The notes beneath the pieces were generated by a model, which ran no database searches, was not told the DNA's origin, and worked only from the letters and a program-made list of their open reading frames with translations. Positions 1-7,250 of a stretch of DNA of 11,358 nt are shown here, piece by piece. Numbering within the stretch: the first letter of the stretch is position 1; each line of letters starts with the position of its first letter. The DNA lies in the NCBI GenBank assembly GCA_009885275.1, contig VFKY01000021.1, positions 1-11,358 of the forward strand. Reading direction: 5' to 3'. Position numbers and translations under genes: made by a program. This DNA is from Verrucomicrobiota bacterium (lineage in GTDB: Bacteria > Verrucomicrobiota > Verrucomicrobiia > Verrucomicrobiales > Verrucomicrobiaceae).

Positions 1-1073
1 CATTTCTGGAAGGAACCGCAGGAACGCTTACGCTTGCAAGCAACATCAGTTTGCATCAGTTGACCCTTGGAGGAACCTCTGGGACTTACACGATCACTGG
101 CAGCACCTTAATTTTTCCAAACGCGAACGGCAATGGGCAACAAGGAAGCATCTTTGTGTTATCGACGAATTCGGCTGTCATTGCCTCTGGCGTAAATCTG
201 GGCACTTCTGGCAAAATATTTGGGCTTGATGTCGCGGACGGCACTGCGGAGAATGATTTGGTAATATCGGGTCAGATTACAGGAACCACTGCAATCACAA
301 AAACTGGTGCAGGCAAAGCATTGTTTAGTAACAGCACCAATACTTACACGGGAGCAACGGTAGTAAGTGCGGGAACACTTCAAATTGATGGGGTGATTAC
401 CAGTGCGGTGACGGTCGATTCTGGCGGAACTCTCAGCGGTAGTGGCAGTGTCACCAAGGCGATTATCATCAACGGGGTGGGTGCCTTGCGACCAGGTAAT
501 AAAACGGATTCAGGTAGTGGCATTGGCACATTCACCCTTTCCGGTACGGGAGTTGATGGCAACTTAACCGTGGCTTCGACAGGGACGCTCGGGTTGCAGC
601 TTGGTGCCAATGGCATCTCTTTTGCCAATCAATCTACGACATTTTACACCAGCCCGGGTGTTTTGAATGCACTTTATATCTCGTCAGCCATCGTGCCTGG
701 AGCGAACGATCGTATCATCGTGGGTGGCACGCTGACATTGACGGGGGGAAGCATCATTGATGTGACGACCAGCGGCTACACACCTGCATTGGGAGATGCT
801 TATGATTTGTTGGATTGGACCACGGCATTCACGTTAGGTGGTTTTACGGTTGGACCAGGTTCCAACATCAGAACAGGGGCTGATAATGCATCCTATGATC
901 TCGATCTCCCTGACATTACCGCGGTGAACGCCGATTATCGCTGGGATGTGTCTCGCTTCGCTTCGAATGGCATTGTTGTCGTGGTGCCTGAGCCATCGCG
1001 GGCGATACTGCTTATGGCGGGACTAGCGGCCTGTCTTTTACGGAGACGGAGAGCGCACTTCCGAGTGTGCTAA
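1..1073 (+). CDS. PEP-CTERM surface protein with autotransporter-associated beta-strand repeat (3' part)
   Basis: The gene is cut by the window edge. The frame is open from base 3 (FLEGTAGTLTLASNIS precedes the first in-frame TTG at 51), so the true start lies upstream and 356 residues are visible. The sequence is rich in Gly, Thr, Ser and Val, as in beta-helical passenger proteins. Residues 100-130 (about 300-392) fit the autotransporter-associated beta-strand repeat: a KTGAGKALFS strand, then NTYTGATVVSAGTLQIDG. The C-terminus carries a PEP-CTERM sorting tail: VPEP at about 328-331, a hydrophobic segment (ILLMAGLAACLL), then RRRR and a short end. In this family an exosortase in the inner membrane recognises the tail and the protein is exported to the cell surface or matrix. 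No outer-membrane beta-barrel translocator is present, so this is not a classical type V autotransporter despite the repeat name. The specific function is unknown. It converges with the ThuA-domain gene. Confidence 0.88.
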   Translation, partial: FLEGTAGTLTLASNISLHQLTLGGTSGTYTITGSTLIFPNANGNGQQGSIFVLSTNSAVIASGVNLGTSGKIFGLDVADGTAENDLVISGQITGTTAITKTGAGKALFSNSTNTYTGATVVSAGTLQIDGVITSAVTVDSGGTLSGSGSVTKAIIINGVGALRPGNKTDSGSGIGTFTLSGTGVDGNLTVASTGTLGLQLGANGISFANQSTTFYTSPGVLNALYISSAIVPGANDRIIVGGTLTLTGGSIIDVTTSGYTPALGDAYDLLDWTTAFTLGGFTVGPGSNIRTGADNASYDLDLPDITAVNADYRWDVSRFASNGIVVVVPEPSRAILLMAGLAACLLRRRRAHFRVC

Positions 1074-1108
1074 GGCGTTAAGTCTCCTGTGAGGTTTAGC
1101 CACACCCC

Positions 1109-1128
1109 AGCATGCTTGGAAGCACGCT
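1109..1128 (-). terminator. weak hairpin between convergent genes
   Basis: Read on the minus strand, AGCGTGCT and AGCATGCT can pair as an 8 bp stem (one G-U) around a TCCA loop. It lies 27 bases past the stop of the ThuA-domain gene. No run of T follows, so it is at best a weak or Rho-assisted end. Nothing else stands out in the 81 bp convergent gap. Confidence 0.2.
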
Positions 1129-1154
1129 CTACCATGACCATCGGATTTAAAATC

Positions 1155-2141
1155 TTACTTGGCGTAGTCTGCAGGCTTTTTGCCTTTGATGAAGCTATTG
1201 AAGCCATAAAAGCTGGCTGCGTAATCGCCAATGATGTCCACGTTCGCTTTCGCGGGTACCTCGAGTCCGGTGAACAAATAGGCACCATTGATAATAACTC
1301 GACGTAGATCTTCGTTTTTGAGGTCGGAAGCGGAGGCCATCGTCGTGTTGAGCACTTTGTTGATCTTGCCGTTCTCGTTCTTGTTCTCACGGGTCCAGAT
1401 CACCGGCATCATGGGACTGTTGATGCCTTGTTCCATTTTATCCGTAGATCTTTTCTTGGGGTAATCAGCAGCACCAGAGTCAGCAGTCATGCCTTTGAGC
1501 ACTTGTCCACGCACGAGGATTTTGGCATCAGCCGGAGGATAGGCTTCATAGACATCCGTATCGCCAAAGATATTGGTAACACCGCGCATGATCGGATCAC
1601 TTTTTGCAGCATCTTCCATGATACCCAAAGTGGCTTCGCTTTTGTGCTTGCCCCAGTGGCTCACCCATTGTTCGCCCAGTACATTTTTGCCAAACTTGTT
1701 GAAGCTTTCATAGGTGCCCTTCAGACCATTGAAAGCATGAGTGCTGGTGCGGAGACCGATGATGGGTTTTCCTGCGGCGATGTAATCCGCGAAGTGTTTC
1801 ATTTGATCATCAGGCCAAGCGCGAAAGCGTAGGAGCGTGATGCAGAGGTCGGCATTGTCGAGAGCCTCCAGTCCAGGATTGTTGTTGGCGGTATTAGGAT
1901 CAATGTCTCCCGTGGTGGGATTGATGGAGAAAATAACGGTGCAATCGAAACCATGAGTCTCGGCAAGCATCTTCGCCAGCATGGGCATGACTTCCTCAGA
2001 GCGGTATTCTTCATCGCCTGCGATCAAGACGATTTTTTTACCCTTACCCGGACCTTCCTTGCCTTTGAATTCAATTTGAGCAGACGCAAGGGAGGCGCTG
2101 AGGATGGCGAAAGCGGTGATAAGGAGAGTGGATAATTTCAT
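1155..2141 (-). CDS. secreted ThuA-domain protein
   Basis: The 328-residue protein has a ThuA domain, a fold related to class I glutamine amidotransferases. Family members are linked to carbohydrate or trehalose use, mostly without a proven reaction. The ATG at 2141 is preferred over an in-frame ATG 45 bases upstream because it begins directly with a signal peptide: MKLSTLL, a hydrophobic stretch to about residue 18, and a likely cleavage site after SLASA (residue 21). Family-like features include KKIVLIAGDEEYRSEE (35-50), the central ADLCITLLRFRAWPDD (97-112), and GKPIIGLRTSTHAF (124-137), the typical core strand before the nucleophile-elbow position. WVSHWGKH (159-166) and DVYEAYP further on also match secreted ThuA proteins of Planctomycetes and Verrucomicrobia. 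It probably acts in the periplasm or outside the cell. There is no clear Shine-Dalgarno sequence. The gene stands alone, divergent from hisC. Confidence 0.85.
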   Translation of the reverse strand: MKLSTLLITAFAILSASLASAQIEFKGKEGPGKGKKIVLIAGDEEYRSEEVMPMLAKMLAETHGFDCTVIFSINPTTGDIDPNTANNNPGLEALDNADLCITLLRFRAWPDDQMKHFADYIAAGKPIIGLRTSTHAFNGLKGTYESFNKFGKNVLGEQWVSHWGKHKSEATLGIMEDAAKSDPIMRGVTNIFGDTDVYEAYPPADAKILVRGQVLKGMTADSGAADYPKKRSTDKMEQGINSPMMPVIWTRENKNENGKINKVLNTTMASASDLKNEDLRRVIINGAYLFTGLEVPAKANVDIIGDYAASFYGFNSFIKGKKPADYAK

Positions 2142-2225
2142 AGAGAATAGGTAAGCAGATATCAGAGATACGGTGACTTGGGACAAATTTAATCACAGGG
2201 ATGGTTGAGTCGCGTTCTTCATTAT

Positions 2226-2241
2226 TTGATAAACGTATCAA
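2226..2241. promoter_or_regulatory. 16 bp dyad, candidate operator
   Basis: TTGATA and TATCAA are perfect 6 bp inverted arms around AACG. The site lies 85 bases upstream of the ThuA-domain start and 195 bases upstream of hisC. Dyads of this size in divergent promoter regions are often repressor sites. No regulator can be named, and a chance origin is possible in AT-rich DNA. Confidence 0.25.
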
Positions 2242-2253
2242 GGGTTAGTTTTA

Positions 2254-2349
2254 GACAGGATTTCAGGATTACTAGAATGAAGAGAAAGCTCTGTTAAACG
2301 CCATTCGTGGCCAGATGTTTACTATCCAGTTAATCATGTAAATCCTGTC
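2254..2349. repeat. inverted pair of ACAGGATT-type repeat copies
   Basis: GACAGGATTT (2254-2263) is matched by its exact reverse complement AAATCCTGTC (2340-2349), with 76 bases between. The left copy continues with a second CAGGATT (2264-2270). Read on the minus strand, the right copy extends over 26 bases (2349-2324) as GACAGGATTT, ACATGATTAA, CTGGAT. From memory this resembles an ACAGGATTTACATGATT motif dispersed in many bacterial genomes. That comparison is recollection, not a search. The arrangement could be a remnant of a miniature element. Confidence 0.45.
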
Positions 2350-2436
2350 GAAAGTGATTGAAAGTCTTCTAGAGCATTTCCCCGTTGCATCACCCTCAAA
2401 AAAGGCGCAAAGCAGGGACTCACATATTTCTCACTT

Positions 2437-3537
2437 ATGAGTATTTGGAATTACGCTAATCCCCAACTGAAAGACCTGGTTGCCTATGAACCGGGGAAAC
2501 CCATTGAAGAGCTGGCTCGTGAACGCGGTCTCAAGCCGGAGGACATCATCAAGATGGCCTCTAATGAAAACCCTCTAGGTCCATCTCCCAAGGCTTTGGA
2601 GGCGATGCAGGCAGCTCTCGCCGAGTGTCATATCTATCCCGATGGCGGAGGCTATAAACTACGTCAGGCTATTGCGGACAAGTTCTCTGTTAAGATGAGT
2701 CAGGTCGTGTTGGGAAACGGTTCCAACGAAATTATCGAATTCATTGGTCACGCCTTTCTCAAGCCGGGTGATGAGGTCATCACGGCGGAACATGCCTTCG
2801 TGGTCTATAAATTGATGGCCACTCTTTTCGGTGCAACAACGATTGAAGTGCCTGATCCTGGTTATGTCCATGATCTCGATGCGATGTTGGCAGCCATCAC
2901 CCCAAAGACGAAAGAGGTCTTCATTGCCAATCCGAACAATCCCACTGGAACGCTGGTCAACCAAGAGCAGATCGACCGATTCATGGACAAAGTGCCACCG
3001 CATGTCGTGGTGGTCTTTGATGAGGCCTATTATGAATTTCTCGATAATCCGCCTGATACCATGAAGTATGTTCGCGAGGGAAGGAATGTCATGCTGTTGC
3101 GCACGTTCTCGAAGATACAAGGCCTCGCTGGATTGCGTATTGGTTATGGGATCGGCAGTGAGGAAGTGGTCGGAGTCATTCAAAAGACAAGACAGCCTTT
3201 CAATGCCAACAGCATTGCGCAAGCGGGAGCGCTCGCTGGTTTGCTTGATGAAGAGCATCAGCGTAAAACTAAGCAAGTCACCGATGATGGACGCGCTTAT
3301 TTGCAGAGTGAATTCGAAAAAATGGGACTCGAGTATGTACCGAGTTATGCCAATTTCGTGCTCGTGAAAGTTGGCGATGGCAATATCGTCTTCCAGAAGA
3401 TGCTCGACAAGGGGATCATCCTGCGCGCGATGGCGGCCTACAAACTTCCTGAATGGGTGCGCATTTCTGTGGGCAGGATGGAGCAGAATATTCGCTGTAT
3501 TGCGACCCTGAAGGAAGTGTTGGAGGGGAAGGAGTAA
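2437..3537 (+). CDS. hisC: histidinol-phosphate aminotransferase
   Basis: HisC transfers the amino group of glutamate to imidazole-acetol phosphate, giving histidinol phosphate in histidine biosynthesis. It is a cytoplasmic, PLP-dependent, fold type I aminotransferase. The 366 residues match the usual family length. Visible motifs in order: SNENPLGPSP (42-51), substrate and N-terminal arm; GNGSNE (93-98), cofactor phosphate; PNNPTG (166-171); DEAYYEF (195-201) with the Asp that contacts the PLP pyridine nitrogen; RTFSKIQGLAGLRIGY (222-237) with Schiff-base Lys226; and RISVGR (342-347) with the carboxylate-binding Arg. The ATG at 2437 places the family's normal N-terminus, and no Shine-Dalgarno sequence is seen. 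No other his gene is nearby, so it appears to be a single-gene unit. Related aminotransferases acting on aromatic amino acids share these motifs, so broader substrate use cannot be excluded. Confidence 0.92.
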   Translation: MSIWNYANPQLKDLVAYEPGKPIEELARERGLKPEDIIKMASNENPLGPSPKALEAMQAALAECHIYPDGGGYKLRQAIADKFSVKMSQVVLGNGSNEIIEFIGHAFLKPGDEVITAEHAFVVYKLMATLFGATTIEVPDPGYVHDLDAMLAAITPKTKEVFIANPNNPTGTLVNQEQIDRFMDKVPPHVVVVFDEAYYEFLDNPPDTMKYVREGRNVMLLRTFSKIQGLAGLRIGYGIGSEEVVGVIQKTRQPFNANSIAQAGALAGLLDEEHQRKTKQVTDDGRAYLQSEFEKMGLEYVPSYANFVLVKVGDGNIVFQKMLDKGIILRAMAAYKLPEWVRISVGRMEQNIRCIATLKEVLEGKE

Positions 3538-3583
3538 GTAGCTCGGGATTGCATCCTGAGGGTGCGACAGGTTTTCAACCTGT
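3538..3583 (+). repeat. 46 bp direct repeat, copy 1
   Basis: This 46-base segment begins GTAGCTCGGGATTGC immediately after the hisC stop codon, contains hairpins U1 and U2, and recurs without any mismatch at 3645-3690. The exact identity points to a recent duplication or to gene conversion within the array. Confidence 0.9.
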
Positions 3584-3644
3584 ACGATGGGCGGAAAAAC
3601 GGGATAGAATCCCGTTACACCCACAGGTTGGAAACCCGTGTTAC

Positions 3645-3690
3645 GTAGCTCGGGATTGCATCCTGAGGGTGCGACAGGTTTTCAACCTGT
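3645..3690 (+). repeat. 46 bp direct repeat, copy 2
   Basis: Exact copy of 3538-3583, displaced by 107 bases, containing hairpins U5 and U6. The sequence after it (U7, U8) matches the structure, but not the exact sequence, of what follows copy 1 (U3, U4). Confidence 0.9.
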
Positions 3691-3829
3691 TCATGGAGTT
3701 TGAAAAAACGAGATGGAATCTCGTTGCACGTCTCAGGTTTTTAAACCTGAGTTACCACTTTTCCCTTTGCCTCTTTCACTGATGACGGCAGGATGCCGTC
3801 ACTACCACTTAAGACTTCTCCCTAAACCC

Positions 3830-5170
3830 ATGTCCGACACTATCGCTGCTATTAGTACCGCCTTCGGTGAGGCGGCGATCTGTGTGCTGCGATTGTCTGG
3901 AGCTGAGTCTTTGACCATTGCGAACAAAATATTTCGTGGAAAATCTGCCGCGTTTAAACCTCGCGTGCAATACCACGGCAACATGGTGGATGAAACAGGC
4001 AGGGTAGTGGATTCGGTGTTGCTAACCTACTTCAAGGCACCCGCGAGTTACACGGGAGAAGACGTGGTGGAGATCACCGGACATGGGGGGATTTTGGTGA
4101 CACGTCGGCTTCTTGAGATGTTGCTGAAGCGGGGGGCGAGGTCTGCGGAGCCGGGTGAGTTCACGCAGCGTGCTTTTTTGAATGGAAAAATGGATCTCAC
4201 TCAAGCGGAAGCGGTGATGGATCTTATTCATGCCCAAAGTGAGCTCGCGTTGCAAGCGGCGACAGAGCAACTTGAAGGTCGTCTCGGACAAGAAGCCGAA
4301 GCGATGCGTGCTGAGTTGCTCGAACTGCTCGCACATCTGGAAGCCTACATTGATTTTCCCGAAGATGATATTGATCCTGAAACAGGCGCGGCCATGCGGT
4401 CGCGGATGGAGAATTTGGGGCAACGTCTAAAATCGTTGCTTGATACCGCAGAGCATGGACGCATTCTTCGCAGTGGCGCTCGCACCGTGATTTGTGGTGA
4501 GCCGAATGTTGGAAAATCATCGTTGCTCAATGTGCTCACGGGGTTTGAGCGAGCTATTGTCAGTCCAGTGGCAGGGACGACGCGGGACACCATTGAAGAA
4601 ATGCTGCACATTCATGGGTTGCCTTTTCGTCTCGTGGACACTGCAGGACTGCGTGATTCCGATGATGATATTGAGCGAAGTGGGATGGCTCGTACCAGCA
4701 AGGAGCTTGCGAGTGCAGACGTGATTCTGGAAGTCGTGGATGCCAGCAAGGCGAAATCAGAATCTAATCGAGTAATGGTCAGCACAGGGCATCGTGGTCA
4801 TTTGCTTATTTTGAATAAGAGTGACCTTGGGGTGCATCCGAGCTGGGAAGTGGAGCAAGGTATTCGTTTTTCATGCGAGGCACATGAAGGCATTGATGCC
4901 TTAAGAGCTGCGATGCGAGACGCGGTTTGGTCAGGTGCTGGCACTGGTAACAATCAACTCATTTCGATCAATGCTCGTCATCAATCGTGTTTTGAAAAAG
5001 CCGCGGACGCATTAAAAAAATCGATCACCGCAATGCAAGCAAAGGAAGCTCCGGAGTACGTGGCCTTTCATGTGCGTGAAGCATTGCATGCGGTGGGCGA
5101 GGTTACAGGTCGTGTCGATGTTGAAGAAGTTCTCGGGGTTATCTTCAGTCGTTTTTGTATTGGGAAGTAG
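3830..5170 (+). CDS. mnmE: tRNA modification GTPase MnmE
   Basis: MnmE, with MnmG, installs the 5-carboxymethylaminomethyl group on U34 of certain tRNAs, using a formyl-folate cofactor and GTP hydrolysis in the cytoplasm. The 446 residues are close to the family's usual 450. The order is: an N-terminal folate-binding domain starting SDTIAAISTAFGEAAICVLRL; a helical domain containing EAYIDFPEDDI (171-181); an inserted Ras-like G domain with G1 GEPNVGKS (223-230), G2 TTRDT (250-254), G3 DTAG (270-273) and G4 NKSD (329-332); and a helical C-terminus ending FCIGK, whose Cys443 belongs to the conserved C-(I/L/V)-G-K end. The ATG at 3830 is chosen because it starts the conserved N-terminus. An in-frame start at 3713 would translate hairpins of the upstream array. 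There is no Shine-Dalgarno sequence. mnmG is not in the window. A 124 bp gap separates it from speA. Confidence 0.95.
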   Translation: MSDTIAAISTAFGEAAICVLRLSGAESLTIANKIFRGKSAAFKPRVQYHGNMVDETGRVVDSVLLTYFKAPASYTGEDVVEITGHGGILVTRRLLEMLLKRGARSAEPGEFTQRAFLNGKMDLTQAEAVMDLIHAQSELALQAATEQLEGRLGQEAEAMRAELLELLAHLEAYIDFPEDDIDPETGAAMRSRMENLGQRLKSLLDTAEHGRILRSGARTVICGEPNVGKSSLLNVLTGFERAIVSPVAGTTRDTIEEMLHIHGLPFRLVDTAGLRDSDDDIERSGMARTSKELASADVILEVVDASKAKSESNRVMVSTGHRGHLLILNKSDLGVHPSWEVEQGIRFSCEAHEGIDALRAAMRDAVWSGAGTGNNQLISINARHQSCFEKAADALKKSITAMQAKEAPEYVAFHVREALHAVGEVTGRVDVEEVLGVIFSRFCIGK

Positions 5171-5182
5171 TAATGGCGCGCA

Positions 5183-5198
5183 GTCACCGTGATGTGAC
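5183..5198 (+). terminator. possible weak terminator after mnmE
   Basis: GTCAC and GTGAC pair around a 6-base loop 12 bases past the mnmE stop, followed by a T-rich stretch (GTTCTTGTTTCCTT). The stem is only 5 bp, so this is a weak candidate. The rest of the 124 bp gap to speA probably holds the speA promoter, but no clear promoter can be assigned. Confidence 0.25.
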
Positions 5199-5294
5199 GT
5201 TCTTGTTTCCTTAAACTTCACTTTCAATCTTGCCAAACTGTGTTCAGAGTGTGGGTTTAACCTCAATCGCCATTAGCGCACGTATCCCTCATCA

Positions 5295-7226
5295 ATGAAT
5301 AAAAAAGCACCTGCCTGGGCACTCGAAGATTCTGCCAAAACCTATGGCATTCGCGACTGGGGTAATGATTACTTCGATATTTCCGCCAAAGGCGAAGTGG
5401 TGGTCAAACTTCGCGATGGTAACAAAACCAAAGCGGTTAGCCTGCCTGATATTGTGCGTGGCATGAGGGAACGGGGCATGCAGCTTCCGGTGTTGATTCG
5501 TTTCGGTGACCTGCTTCGCTGGCGCATTGAAGAGTTGAATGAGGGGTTTGCATCTGCCATTCGTGAAGCCAACTACAAGGGCGTGTATCGTGGTGTTTAT
5601 CCCATCAAGGTAAACCAGCAGCAGGAAGTCATTGAAGAAGTGACTCGCTATGGGAAAAAATATCACTATGGCTTGGAAGCTGGCAGCAAGCCGGAGTTGA
5701 TCGCTGCCCTTGCCTACATGCAGGACCCGGAGGCCTATATCGTCTGCAATGGTTACAAGGATGAGGAGTTTATTGATCTCGCGCTTCACGCTCAAAAGAT
5801 GGGGCTGCAAGTCATCTTGGTATTGGAGATGCCCAGCGAGTTGGATTTAATTTTAGAGCGATGCAAAAGACTAGGCGTTAAACCTTTGCTTGGTGTGCGT
5901 ATTCGGTTGTCCACGGAGAGTGCCGGGCATTGGAGTGACAGTGGTGGTGATCAGAGTGTATTTGGATTGAACATCAGTCAGGTGATGCGCACGGTGGATG
6001 TGTTGCGCGAGAAGGGGATGCTCGATTGCCTTCAAATGTTGCATTATCATCAGGGATCTCAGATCCCCAGTATTCGTGCCATTCGTAATGCTGCGGTGGA
6101 AGCGGCGCGTGTTTATGTTGGGCTTGTACAAGAGGGCGCAAAAATGGGCATCCTCGATCTCGGCGGTGGCTTGGCCATCAGTTATGACGGCGTGAAGTCG
6201 TGCAACTCCAGCAGCAGCAGTGACTACGGCATGAAGGAATATTGCGCGGATGTCATCGAAGCCATTGGTGAAGTTGCTGATGAAGCAGGGATTCCCCATC
6301 CCAATATTATTTCCGAATCAGGTCGTGCGATCGTGGCATATTATTCGGTTTTGGTGATCAACATTCTCGATATCAACCGCTATGAAGCACAGGGGATCAA
6401 GAAGCTTCCCAAGAAGCCGCCGGCATTGCTCAAGAACATCTTTGACTTACGTGAACGCACCGTGGCTAATGGCGGCAGTCATAAGGGCGACCGGCTTCAG
6501 GAGATCTACAACGATGCGGTGTATTATCGCGATAAGATCCGTACCGAATTTGGTTCCGGAAAAATTTCTCTACGTCAGCGTTCGCAAGGGGAGGAGCTCT
6601 ACTGGGAGATTCTCTCCTGGGTGGCGAAGCAGTCGGAGGATGGGGGATTCACCAGCGAGCAGATGGAGCGCCTCAACAGCGTGGTGACCGATTTCTATTA
6701 CGGTAACTTCAGTGTCTTCCAATCGCTTCCTGACTTTTGGGCCATCGATCAACTCTTCCCGGTGATGCCGATTCACCGTCTCAAGGAAGCTCCGACACGC
6801 TCCGTGGTTTTAAGTGATATCACTTGTGACTGTGATGGAAAAATCGACCGCTTCATTCACGATCGGGAAATTAAATCCACGCTGCCTCTGCATGATATCA
6901 AGGTGGAGGATGAATACATGCTCGGTATATTTCTTGTTGGTGCTTATCAAGAAACGCTGGGAGATCTCCACAATTTATTAGGCGATACCAACGTCGTGAG
7001 TGTGAAGGTCGAGGGCGGCAAGCTCAAATACACTCGTGAACTTGAAGGAGATACTGTCGCGGAAGTTCTCAGTTACGTGGAGTATGACACCAAGGAAATG
7101 GCCCGTCGTTTCCGAGCTCTCGCGGAAGATGCGGTGGTTAAAAAACGTATTTCTCCGCAAGAGCGTTTTGCCATCATGGAGGCCTATGAAAATGGCTTGC
7201 GTGGGTACACCTATTTCGAATCTTAA
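5295..7226 (+). CDS. speA: biosynthetic arginine decarboxylase
   Basis: SpeA decarboxylates L-arginine to agmatine, the first step from arginine to putrescine. It is a PLP enzyme of the alanine-racemase-like fold (group IV decarboxylases). Its 643 residues agree with the long SpeA type. The N-terminal WALEDSAKTYGIRDWGNDYFDI (8-29) is typical. Lys105 in YPIKVNQQ binds PLP. HYHQGSQIP (250-258), the GGG of DLGGGLAI (288-295) and ESGR (341-344) are cofactor and barrel motifs. A Ser-rich loop (302-309) sits where SpeA proteins carry an insert. LSDITCDCDGKID (506-518) contains the substrate-binding Cys-Asp contributed across the dimer. It heads a tight run with the carboxynorspermidine genes, 24 bases before the next start, so its product probably feeds that pathway. 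An agmatine deiminase or ureohydrolase is needed and is not in the window. The ATG at 5295 gives the family N-terminus and has no Shine-Dalgarno sequence. Confidence 0.94.
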   Translation: MNKKAPAWALEDSAKTYGIRDWGNDYFDISAKGEVVVKLRDGNKTKAVSLPDIVRGMRERGMQLPVLIRFGDLLRWRIEELNEGFASAIREANYKGVYRGVYPIKVNQQQEVIEEVTRYGKKYHYGLEAGSKPELIAALAYMQDPEAYIVCNGYKDEEFIDLALHAQKMGLQVILVLEMPSELDLILERCKRLGVKPLLGVRIRLSTESAGHWSDSGGDQSVFGLNISQVMRTVDVLREKGMLDCLQMLHYHQGSQIPSIRAIRNAAVEAARVYVGLVQEGAKMGILDLGGGLAISYDGVKSCNSSSSSDYGMKEYCADVIEAIGEVADEAGIPHPNIISESGRAIVAYYSVLVINILDINRYEAQGIKKLPKKPPALLKNIFDLRERTVANGGSHKGDRLQEIYNDAVYYRDKIRTEFGSGKISLRQRSQGEELYWEILSWVAKQSEDGGFTSEQMERLNSVVTDFYYGNFSVFQSLPDFWAIDQLFPVMPIHRLKEAPTRSVVLSDITCDCDGKIDRFIHDREIKSTLPLHDIKVEDEYMLGIFLVGAYQETLGDLHNLLGDTNVVSVKVEGGKLKYTRELEGDTVAEVLSYVEYDTKEMARRFRALAEDAVVKKRISPQERFAIMEAYENGLRGYTYFES

Positions 7227-7250
7227 CTCATTTACTAATCGTTACATTCT

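Larger units (their letters stand above)
2142..2436. other. divergent intergenic region between the ThuA-domain gene and hisC
   Basis: This 295 bp AT-rich stretch has no convincing ORF. It must hold the promoters for both divergent genes, but I cannot name a -35/-10 pair with confidence on either strand. It contains a TTGATA-N4-TATCAA dyad (2226-2241) and two inverted copies of an ACAGGATT-type repeat (2254-2270 and 2324-2349), listed separately. The hisC leader just before the ATG (ttctcactt) is pyrimidine-rich and has no Shine-Dalgarno sequence. Confidence 0.6.
3538..3801. repeat. array of nine short palindromes (REP-like hairpins)
   Basis: This non-coding gap holds nine imperfect or perfect palindromes of 17-20 bases, mostly 8 bp stem, 3 nt loop, 8 bp stem. 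U1 3542-3560 CTCGGGAT-TGC-ATCCTGAG. U2 3567-3583 ACAGGTT-TTC-AACCTGT. U3 3598-3616 AACGGGAT-AGA-ATCCCGTT. U4 3622-3640 CACAGGTT-GGA-AACCCGTG. U5 3649-3667 is identical to U1. U6 3674-3690 is identical to U2. U7 3707-3725 AACGAGAT-GGA-ATCTCGTT. U8 3732-3751 CTCAGGTTT-TT-AAACCTGAG. U9 3783-3801 TGACGGCA-GGA-TGCCGTCA. U1-U4 and U5-U8 occur in the same order, so the array is two tandem copies of a four-hairpin block (offset 107-110 bases) plus U9. U8 and U9 are both followed by TACCACTT. The array starts right after the hisC stop and ends 28 bases before mnmE. It may end hisC transcription, but no T-tract follows the hairpins. No REP-associated transposase gene is present in the window. Confidence 0.85.

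Noticed and set aside
1089..1307. Small + strand ORF at the 3' end of the ThuA-domain gene
   Set aside because: It overlaps the ThuA coding region in antisense and has no recognisable features.
2142..2186. Upstream in-frame ATG (2186) for the ThuA-domain gene
   Set aside because: It would put 15 residues in front of a complete signal peptide. The ATG at 2141 gives a standard signal sequence.
2659..3624. Long antisense ORF over hisC
   Set aside because: It lies opposite a clear hisC, its sequence has no recognisable domain, and it arises from codon bias on the coding strand.
3538..3801. CRISPR array
   Set aside because: The repeats are varied short palindromes with 5-31 base linkers. Only one 46-base segment repeats exactly (twice), and there are no uniform repeats, spacers or cas genes.
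3713..3829. In-frame 39-residue N-terminal extension of mnmE
   Set aside because: It would translate palindromes U7-U9 of the array, and the conserved MnmE N-terminus begins at the ATG at 3830.
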